From Terriglobia bacterium (lineage in GTDB: Bacteria > Acidobacteriota > Terriglobia > UBA7540): a DNA stretch of 10,981 nt. The translations under genes and the position numbers were made by a program. The notes under the pieces were generated by a model. It was given only the letters and a program-made list of their open reading frames with translations, was not told the DNA's origin and searched no databases. Below are positions 1 through 5,729 of this stretch, piece by piece. Numbering within the stretch: the stretch's first letter is position 1; every line of letters starts with the position of its first letter. The stretch lies in the NCBI GenBank assembly GCA_020072905.1, contig JAIQGB010000106.1, forward strand, positions 1 through 10,981. Direction: 5' to 3'.

Positions 1-1
1 G

Positions 2-3000
2 CAGACGAACGAGCGGGTCAAATTCTATTCCCGCACGCGTGGGTACACGCTGTTTCTGACTGGCGACTCCGCCGTGCTTGCATTTCGAAGTGCAAGTCAA
101 ACGTCAAAGGGCAAAGGGCAAAAGGCAAAAATGGAAGAGCGGCTACCGTCGCTCGTCCACCCCTTTGACTGGATGACGGACAACAGATCAAGGACGACAG
201 ACGCACTCGTTCCGTCCCGCTTCCAGATTCCAAAATCTCAAATCGAAAATCTTCCAGCGACGAGTTCCCAGCCCCCAGCGCCAAGTGTCGTCAGCTTGAA
301 GCTGGTGGGCGCGAATCCCAAGGCTAAAGTGACAGGCCTGGATGAACTGCCTGGGAAGAGCAATTACTTCCTCGGCAACGACCCGAAGAAGTGGCGCACC
401 AATGTGTCGCAATACGCCAAGGTGAAATATCAGGGAGTTTATCCTGGCATCGACCTCGTTTATTACGGCAACCAGCAACAACTGGAATATGACTTCGTGG
501 TAGCTCCGGGCGCCGACCCGCACGCGATCCGCTTTGCAGTCGAAAATGGAAACTCGAAAACAGAAGATCGAAAGACGAGGATCGACGAGAACGGGGACTT
601 GGTAATTTCCACAGAAGGAGGCGACCTGCGCTTCCACAAACCTGTCGTCTTTCAGACAAATTCAATCAATCATCGATCCTCAATTTCCAATCATCAATTC
701 ATCTCGGGTCATTACATCCTGACGGCAGACAACCAAGTCAGTTTCGACGTGGGTGCCTATGACCGAACCCGCCCGCTCGTCATTGACCCATTTGTGGCTT
801 ATGCCGCACTACTAGGAGGATCGGATATTGACATCGCCTCAGCGGTTGACGTGGACTCCGCCGGCAATGCCTATTTTACCGGAAATACGTATTCATGGGA
901 CTTCCCCATCGTTAATCCAATCCAAAGCGGGCCTGATTGTTCTGGCTTGGGGGTCTGTATTTACACCGACGCATTCGTAACCAAGATAAACCCAGAGGGG
1001 ACTGCGATTATCTACTCGACTTACCTCGGCGGCGGTTTGGATGACTATGGTGATGGTATTGCGGTCGACGCACTAGGTAACACGTATGTGGGAGGTGCTA
1101 CAAATTCATCCGATTTCCCCCTAAAGAACCCTCTACAACAACTCTTTGGAGGAGGTCTGTGTTTCGCCGGTGGATTGGCCGGCACTCCAGATAGCCCGTG
1201 CAATGATGGTTTTGTGGCAAAACTCGATGCCACGGGATCACACCTGGTCTACGCGACTTACTTGGGCGGAAATCGGAATGATGCCGTGGGCGGGATTGCT
1301 GCAGATGCTTTGGGAGGCGCCGTTGTCGCAGGCGTCACATACTCCCCCAACTTCCCCACGACGGCAGGGGCCTTTGACACAACGTGCGGCGTAGATGCGA
1401 ACTGCAACGGACTCACCAGTAGTGATTTGTTTGTGAGTAAACTCAGCTCCGACGGCTCCTTACTGGCCTACTCAACCTTCCTCGGAGGAAGTGGCGGTCA
1501 ATCAGGAGGGGGCATTAGGCTCGACAGCGACGGGAACGCCTATGTGACGGGGCAGTCCGATTCTGATGATTTCCCCACTACGGCAGGGGCATTCCAGATG
1601 GTGAAAAGCGCTGGTCGCGACGTTTTCGTCACGAAACTGAACCCTTTCGGTTCGGATCTTGTCTATTCAACCTTCCTTGGAGGGGGCGGCGATGATTGGG
1701 CTGGTGGCATCGCTATAGACTCGACTGGCAATACATACCTGACGGGGGGGACCTCCTCTTCTGACTTTCCGGTGGTAAACGCCTTTCAGTCGTACTTGAA
1801 CGGACCGAGCGATGTCTTCGTTAGCAAACTGAATCCTGAGGGAACCAATCTCATTTATTCGACTTACCTCGGCGGGTTATATGATGACTCTGCCGCCGGC
1901 ATAGATGTGGATCAATTTGGGAACGCATCCATCACCGGCCAAACTTTTTCGAAAGACTTCCCGCTGATGAACCCCATTCAGACAGCTTGCTTGTCCGGCA
2001 GTTTGTTCGATTGTTATTACGGCTTTGTTTCCCAATTGAACGCCAGTGGGAACGCGCTCGTCTTCTCGACATACTTTGGTGGAACGGGGACAGGTGTCGC
2101 TGCCGATATCCTCGGCAACACCTATGTCTCCGCATATAATTACAACCAATCCTTCTTAATGACGGTAGGGAATTTCAACTTATTGCTTGACAACAATGGC
2201 ATGTTTCACGGTGGTATGTTTGACGCCTTGATTGTGAAATACAGTCCCGGCTTGGCTCCTCAAGTCGGCGTCTCGCAGATCAGCGTAACATTTCCCGATC
2301 AAGGGCTGGGGACAACGAGTGATCCTTATCCTGTGGTTCTGGGAAACTTCGCCAGCGTGCCGATGATCATCACCAGCATTGATTTCGTGCCCGACGACCC
2401 CGACACTCAAAGCGAAGACTTTACCGTGGACCCCGATGGTTGCATCAAAACCTACGCCGTTGGGGAGCGTTGCACGGTGTATGTCTCGTTTACCCCGACC
2501 ACCGGAACGCTGGCCTCGAGTGCGCTCGAAGCTGCTACAGGAGGAAGGTCACTCCGCGCCTTGATTTCCAAGCCGCCCGGCCCGCCCCTGTTGGTTGCGC
2601 AGCACAGCAGGCGCACCGGCACATTACATATCAGCGCCAGCCTCTCGGCTGCGACTGCTGTGGCGCGGCCGGACGAACTGCGCCGCGCGGCGACCCTGAC
2701 CTCTCAACAAGAACAAATTCCGTTGCAGGGTGACGCGGTTCTCGGATATGACAGCGTAGACCGTGCGAGCCTGACCTTTGAGCCGCAGCAAGTGGGAACG
2801 ACGAGTCAGGGTCAGTCCGTTACCCTCACTAATATGACCGACGATCTCGCACTATCGGTCGCGTCCGTTACCGTGAGCGAGGGCTTCGGCCAAACCAACA
2901 CGTGCGGAAGCACCTTTCCCATTTCCATCCCTGTTTCCGGGAATTGCACTTTTCAGGTCACGTTCACGCCAGCCGCCGCAGGACCACGCAACGGTACTCT

Positions 3001-3619
3001 GACCATCGTGACGAATGCGGTGGACAGCCCTCACGTCATCAGCCTTTCCGGTACGGGAACGGATTTCGTGGTTGAGATTCCCTCAAGTGAAAACTCCAAA
3101 ACCGTGAGCGCCGGACAAACGGCAACGTATAGGCTGCAACTCGCACCCACCGGCTTCAGTGGAAACGTGGCGTTTGGTTGCGCGTTCCAAGGCTCGACAC
3201 CGAGAGGAGCAAGCTGTTGGGTCTCACCGAGTTCGTTGACGGTCAACGGCGTTGATGCGGCGCCGTTCACGGTCAGTGCCTCGACGACAGCGCGCTCGCT
3301 GGCCGGGCCGCGCGGGCCGGCGCTGCCGCCCGCGTCGAATCCCTGGGCACGGCGCATCGCACCCTTGCTGTTGGGAATTGTGCTGCTGATGCTCGCTGTA
3401 GCGGTGGAGCGACACAGGCCCGCGAGGATTCCGGCGCTGCGCTGTGCACCGCTGGGGGCAGCCATGCTCCTCGTGCTGTTGTGGGCAGCGTGCGGCGGAG
3501 GAGGGTCTCCCCCGCCGCCACCTCCGACCGGCACGCCGATCGGGACTTACACCCTTACCGTGAGCGCAACGGCAAATGGGGTGAGCAAGGCCTCCAGCTT
3601 AACCCTCAAGGTGAACTGA
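2..3619 (+). CDS. SBBP-repeat beta-propeller / choice-of-anchor D surface protein, 5' partial
   Basis: This is a large secreted or surface protein. The frame is open from base 2 and the first codons read VKFYSRTRGYTLFLTGDSAV, typical of the conserved N-terminal domain that precedes SBBP propellers, so the true start is upstream and the GTG at 74 is not a start. In order: the N-terminal domain (to about nt 795), seven SBBP propeller units (about 797-2250), a first choice-of-anchor D (ASPM/HYDIN-like Ig) domain (about 2260-2510) followed by an unusual Ala/Pro-rich insert, a second such domain (about 2764-3067), an Ig-like domain from 3068, two hydrophobic segments (about 3358-3405 and 3460-3490), the motif WAACGGGGS, six prolines, and a final beta-rich stretch (TPIGTYTLTV). 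Cell-surface display is inferred from family architecture; the substrate or partner is unknown. Only the missing 5' end prevents calling a signal peptide. Stop TGA is at 3617-3619. Confidence 0.9.
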   Translation, partial: QTNERVKFYSRTRGYTLFLTGDSAVLAFRSASQTSKGKGQKAKMEERLPSLVHPFDWMTDNRSRTTDALVPSRFQIPKSQIENLPATSSQPPAPSVVSLKLVGANPKAKVTGLDELPGKSNYFLGNDPKKWRTNVSQYAKVKYQGVYPGIDLVYYGNQQQLEYDFVVAPGADPHAIRFAVENGNSKTEDRKTRIDENGDLVISTEGGDLRFHKPVVFQTNSINHRSSISNHQFISGHYILTADNQVSFDVGAYDRTRPLVIDPFVAYAALLGGSDIDIASAVDVDSAGNAYFTGNTYSWDFPIVNPIQSGPDCSGLGVCIYTDAFVTKINPEGTAIIYSTYLGGGLDDYGDGIAVDALGNTYVGGATNSSDFPLKNPLQQLFGGGLCFAGGLAGTPDSPCNDGFVAKLDATGSHLVYATYLGGNRNDAVGGIAADALGGAVVAGVTYSPNFPTTAGAFDTTCGVDANCNGLTSSDLFVSKLSSDGSLLAYSTFLGGSGGQSGGGIRLDSDGNAYVTGQSDSDDFPTTAGAFQMVKSAGRDVFVTKLNPFGSDLVYSTFLGGGGDDWAGGIAIDSTGNTYLTGGTSSSDFPVVNAFQSYLNGPSDVFVSKLNPEGTNLIYSTYLGGLYDDSAAGIDVDQFGNASITGQTFSKDFPLMNPIQTACLSGSLFDCYYGFVSQLNASGNALVFSTYFGGTGTGVAADILGNTYVSAYNYNQSFLMTVGNFNLLLDNNGMFHGGMFDALIVKYSPGLAPQVGVSQISVTFPDQGLGTTSDPYPVVLGNFASVPMIITSIDFVPDDPDTQSEDFTVDPDGCIKTYAVGERCTVYVSFTPTTGTLASSALEAATGGRSLRALISKPPGPPLLVAQHSRRTGTLHISASLSAATAVARPDELRRAATLTSQQEQIPLQGDAVLGYDSVDRASLTFEPQQVGTTSQGQSVTLTNMTDDLALSVASVTVSEGFGQTNTCGSTFPISIPVSGNCTFQVTFTPAAAGPRNGTLTIVTNAVDSPHVISLSGTGTDFVVEIPSSENSKTVSAGQTATYRLQLAPTGFSGNVAFGCAFQGSTPRGASCWVSPSSLTVNGVDAAPFTVSASTTARSLAGPRGPALPPASNPWARRIAPLLLGIVLLMLAVAVERHRPARIPALRCAPLGAAMLLVLLWAACGGGGSPPPPPPTGTPIGTYTLTVSATANGVSKASSLTLKVN
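91..132 (+). repeat. Heptad-repeat tract 1 (CAAAGGG-type), inside coding sequence
   Basis: Six consecutive 7-mers can be laid end to end here, running from TGCAAGT through CAAACGT and two exact CAAAGGG copies to CAAAAGG and CAAAAAT. The tract lies in frame within the SBBP gene, right after the conserved block ending in LAFRS, and encodes a Lys/Gly/Gln-rich linker unlike the conserved domain around it. Confidence 0.75.
226..252 (+). repeat. Heptad-repeat tract 2 (AAAATCT-type), inside coding sequence
   Basis: The tract contains AAAATCT at 232-238, CAAATCG at 239-245 and AAAATCT again at 246-252, an exact 7-nt step. The encoded stretch (FQIPKSQIENLP) sits in the linker before the conserved block that begins near SVVSLKLVGAN. 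It is AT-rich compared with the surrounding codons. Confidence 0.65.
540..588 (+). repeat. Heptad-repeat tract 3 (TCGAAAA-type), inside coding sequence
   Basis: Seven 7-mers in register. TCGAAAA or a close variant starts at 540, 554, 568 and 582, alternating with a more variable 7-mer (TGGAAAC, CAGAAGA, ACGAGGA), so there is a 14-nt super-period. The encoded residues (NGNSKTEDRKTR) fall at a turn between conserved strands of the N-terminal domain, after PHAIRFAVE and before DENGDLVI. Confidence 0.72.
659..700 (+). repeat. Heptad-repeat tract 4 (TCAATCA-type), inside coding sequence
   Basis: Six 7-mers in register from 659: AATTCAA, then TCAATCA, TCGATCC, TCAATTT, CCAATCA and TCAATTC. The tract encodes NSINHRSSISNHQF, between the conserved HKPVVFQ and GHYILTADNQVSFDVGAYDR blocks, where related proteins usually have a short turn. 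Confidence 0.72.
797..2250 (+). repeat. Seven SBBP propeller units (protein-level repeat)
   Basis: Seven units of about 55-75 residues each follow the pattern D-x-FV-x-K-L-x-x-x-G ... YSTYLGG ... GIAxDxxGNxYxTG ... DFP, which is the SBBP (seven-bladed propeller) signature. Units open with sequences such as DAFVTKINPEG, DGFVAKLDATG, DLFVSKLSSDG, DVFVTKLNPFG and DVFVSKLNPEG. Seven is the number needed for one closed propeller. The last unit is shortened between YFGG and GVAADILGN, having lost several residues that the other units carry. Two units carry Cys pairs in their long loops. Confidence 0.88.
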
Positions 3620-3749
3620 GGAGGATCGCCGGGATCTGCCGCCGCGCGCCGCGGCGACATGATCGCACAGACCGTCAGGCGGGTCGGCTCCATTTGCCTG
3701 TTGGGCCGCTCGCCCATATCCTAATTACCATCTTCTTTCGCTTTGCCGG

Positions 3750-4157
3750 CTAGCCACTCGAACTCCTGCCAGAGATCCCTTGCTTCTGCACGGCGTTCCT
3801 GAATGCGAGGCTGCGGACGCGGATGACCTCACCCATGTCGCCCACTTCGCGACCGATCGCGTGGCGATAGAGGAACAGCAGCGCCGAAAGCGCCTGGTTC
3901 TGAGTTGAGGCGCTGACCTTCTCCTTGAGGGCCAGATGCGTCAGAAAGGCGTTGATCTCGGGCTCGGCCATTTCGGCCGGATGGCGGACGTTGTGGAAAT
4001 AGATGAATCGCTTGACCCAGTGGCCGTAGGTCTGCTGGGTGCGGACCCTGAAGTGCCGGGCGCACATGATCTCCACCACCCCGTCGTGCAGCCTCGGAGC
4101 CGGGTGGCCAGGGAGGAGTCCCACCGGTGATCGACGATCAGCCGGGGAGTTATTCAT
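3750..4157 (-). pseudogene. Integron-integrase-like tyrosine recombinase, N-terminal fragment
   Basis: The 135-residue product matches the N-terminal core-binding (SAM-like) domain of IntI-type tyrosine recombinases. Visible landmarks are RTQQTYGHWVKRFIYFH, then RHPAEM, then EINAFLTHLA, and ASTQNQALSALLFLYRHAIG. Similarity stops near residue 115 (IRVR), where a full integrase would go on for about 200 residues with the catalytic Arg, His-x-x-Arg and Tyr. Those are absent, so the fragment cannot recombine DNA by itself. The ATG at 4157 is the first start; residues 1-20 look poorly conserved. The final 20 residues are out of family and come from an unrelated junction. No attC array was found on either side. 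An alternative origin is the recombinase that accompanies some IS91-type elements. Confidence 0.82.
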
Positions 4158-4456
4158 GACGCCCAGCCTCCCGCGGGTCCTCGGGCTGGCGACAAAGATG
4201 TCTAATTAGAGTGCCACTTAACCTGCGAGTTAAGAGGAAACGGACCTCACCTCGCCGACTTTTTCCTCTCCTCGGGGGTTGACGAGATACGACCATGTCA
4301 CCAGCAATGCCAGACAGATCCGCCCCAAACGGGTTAGGGTTAATCAACTGTTTTGCGGGCCTGACTCTTCTTGCCGGGCCACTGCCCTGGACGATGCCTT
4401 CCCTGAAAATGACAAAGACAGGGAGACGCCGTGGAGAGGCATGATGCCCGCGTGGA
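4158..4456. other. Gene-free stretch between recombinase fragment and IS3 element
   Basis: About 300 bp with no convincing gene. An open minus-strand frame crosses it, but it runs straight into the IS terminus and has no recognisable domain. The half nearest the recombinase start holds the dyad cluster described separately. Beyond about 4270 I see no feature except a short telomere-like GGGTTAGGGTTA at 4331-4342, probably chance. Confidence 0.5.
4163..4269. other. Dyad-symmetry cluster upstream of the recombinase fragment (possible attI- or transposon-end-like site)
   Basis: Four dyads lie in about 105 bp directly upstream of the recombinase start. They are CCAGCC (4163-4168) with GGCTGG (4184-4189), the perfect 10-bp palindrome TCTAATTAGA (4201-4210), CTTAAC (4217-4222) with GTTAAG (4229-4234) around a 6-nt spacer, and AGAGGAAA (4233-4240) with TTTCCTCT (4262-4269). 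The third resembles the paired core sites bound by integron integrases: ACTTAAC fits RYYYAAC, but the partner GTTAAGA misses the last base of GTTRRRY. attI sites do lie beside the intI start. A terminal site of an IS91-like element or an operator are alternatives. Confidence 0.35.
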
Positions 4457-4484
4457 TGGTCGGGTTTAGGCTCGACGACTTTGT
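4457..4484 (+). repeat. IS3 left terminal inverted repeat (tentative)
   Basis: Reads TGGTC at 4457-4461 and GACTTTGT at 4477-4484, matching in inverted orientation the two blocks at the other end of the element. The 15-nt gap, against 2 nt at the right end, makes the pairing imperfect. Confidence 0.4.
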
Positions 4485-5330
4485 CCGAGCACCAAGCCCT
4501 CTGGGATCGAAAGTGCTCGTTCAAACTCCGCCGGCGGGCGGTAGCCCAATGCTGAGTGCAGGCGCCTTTCGTTGTAAACACGCTCGATAAAGCACCCAAT
4601 TGAGGCGAGAACCTCGGCCAGATCCCGGTACTCCTGCCGATAGACCTCCTCGTACTTGAGCGTTTTCATGAACGACTCGCAGGTGGCGTTGTCGTAAGGA
4701 TTCCCCTTCCGGCTCATGCTGATGGCGATGCGGTGCTCCTTCAGCAGGTCGGGGTAGTCCTTCGAGGCATATTGGATGCCACGGTCGGAGTGATGCACCA
4801 GGCCAGCCGTTGGCGAGCGCGGCGCAGTGCCATGCGCAAGGCCGCAATGGCCAGACCGCCTTCCAGTGTGCGGTTCAGAGCCCAGCCAATCACGCGGCGA
4901 GAGTGCGCATCAAACACCCCCGCGAGGTAGACGAACTCAGTCTCCAGCCGGACGTAGGTAATATCGGCCACCCAGAGCTGATCGATTTCGGTCAGCACCA
5001 TGCTCCCGCCTAGGTTCGGGTACACCGGGCGGTCATGATTGGAGTCGGTGGTCACCACGAACTTTTTGCGGCGCAAGCAGAGCAGGTTATCCTCGCGCAT
5101 GATCCTCCGGGCGCGTTTGTGGTTCGCCGCCCAACCGCGTCGGCGCAACTCCACCGTCACCCGCCGCCAACCATAGCAGGGCGATTCCAGCGCGATCCGC
5201 CGGATCTCATCGCGCAGATCCATGTCAGCGTCCACCGCCGCCGGCGCGTCCCGCCAGCGGTAGAAACCGGCCCGGCTGACGCCCGCCTGCCGGCACATCG
5301 CTCCTATCGGAATCAGCGATGCCAGGCTTA
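4466..5330 (-). pseudogene. IS3-family transposase OrfB (DDE integrase core), frameshifted
   Basis: OrfB is the catalytic subunit, normally made as an OrfAB fusion. Its sequence has the HTH_21-like start (AMCRQAGVSRAGFYRW), YGWRRVTVELRRRGW, and the rve core. The three catalytic acids are visible: D in WVADITYV, D in HHSDRGIQYAS, and E in CESFMKTLKYEEV. The frame breaks between RMALRRARQR and GLVHHSDRG, near 4806-4810; one added base there restores a continuous protein ending in ALGYRPPAEFE. So first D and second D/E now lie in different frames and no complete active site is made. Relative to the repaired orfA, orfB lies in the -1 frame, as expected for the family. The exact start is unclear; the first in-frame ATG is at 5298. 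Confidence 0.82.
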
Positions 5331-5671
5331 CTTTGTTCTGGATACGGGGGTAGACGAACTGCGGGGAGTCAATGCCTGCAACTTCCGCTGCTCTTCGACA
5401 CGCTCCAAGCATCGCCGCAAAAATCGATTTCCATCGCCTGACGGCCGACCTTACGCTCCAGTTCGGCGATCCGGCTCTCCTCCGTCCGGCTGCGACCTTC
5501 GCCCGGAAACGCCTTCGCTGCGTATTCCCGAAGCTCCCTGCGCCAGCGGTGTAACACATTCGGATTCACCTCGCACGCGCGGGCCACTTCGGCGACCGAG
5601 GCCCCCAAGTCAAGCCGCCGCACGGCGCCTTCCGTGAACTCCTTCGTAAACGTCCTTCGAGACAGACTCAT
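5328..5671 (-). pseudogene. IS3-family transposase OrfA (helix-turn-helix), frameshifted
   Basis: OrfA provides the DNA-binding part of the IS3 transposase. It starts MSLSRRTFTKEFTEGAVRRL and carries the helix-turn-helix ASVAEVARACEVNPNVLHRW, then a Leu/Glu-rich coiled coil (RIAELERKVGRQAMEIDF). In the present frame the protein goes off-family after EIDF and stops at 5369. Adding one base in the A5 run at 5419-5423 (T5 on the coding strand) restores LRRCLERVEEQRKLQALT and a stop at 5328-5330, so one base has been lost in a homopolymer. ATG at 5669-5671 is preferred to the TTG at 5689 because family proteins begin at MSxSR. Either true decay or a sequencing error in a homopolymer could explain the shift. 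Confidence 0.8.
5331..5334 (-). promoter_or_regulatory. Candidate -1 frameshift site (A_AAG) before the orfA stop
   Basis: In the repaired orfA frame the last codons read ACA AAG TAA. The A_AAG tetranucleotide sits directly in front of the stop, and slipping back one base gives AAA GTA AGC, which is the orfB frame. A_AAG is among the slip motifs known in IS elements. Placement is inferred; no stimulatory hairpin was worked out. Confidence 0.35.
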
Positions 5672-5729
5672 GACTCCTGTGCTCCGCAAGAATTCGGTTC
5701 ATGGCGCAGGACCACTGATTGTTGAAGGA

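Noticed and set aside
74..76. GTG as the start of the SBBP gene
   Set aside because: The upstream codons from base 2 are in family (VKFYSRTRGYTLFL), so the gene enters from outside the window.
188..665. Minus-strand open frames rich in Phe, Arg and Ser overlapping the SBBP gene
   Set aside because: They are shadows of the heptad tracts on the other strand, and the plus-strand frame has clear family similarity.
3638..3655. GC-rich hairpin GCCGC/GCGGC after the SBBP stop as a terminator
   Set aside because: The stem is 5 bp and no U-tract follows, so a rho-independent terminator is not supported.
4331..4342. Telomere-like GGGTTAGGGTTA
   Set aside because: Only two units; such a short match is expected by chance and there is no supporting context.
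3620..4456. attC sites or gene cassettes around the integrase fragment
   Set aside because: No pair of RYYYAAC and GTTRRRY sites with proper spacing and no cassette-like ORF was found.
4150..4599. 149-codon minus-strand open frame
   Set aside because: It runs across the IS3 terminus, overlaps orfB in another frame, and shows no recognisable domain.
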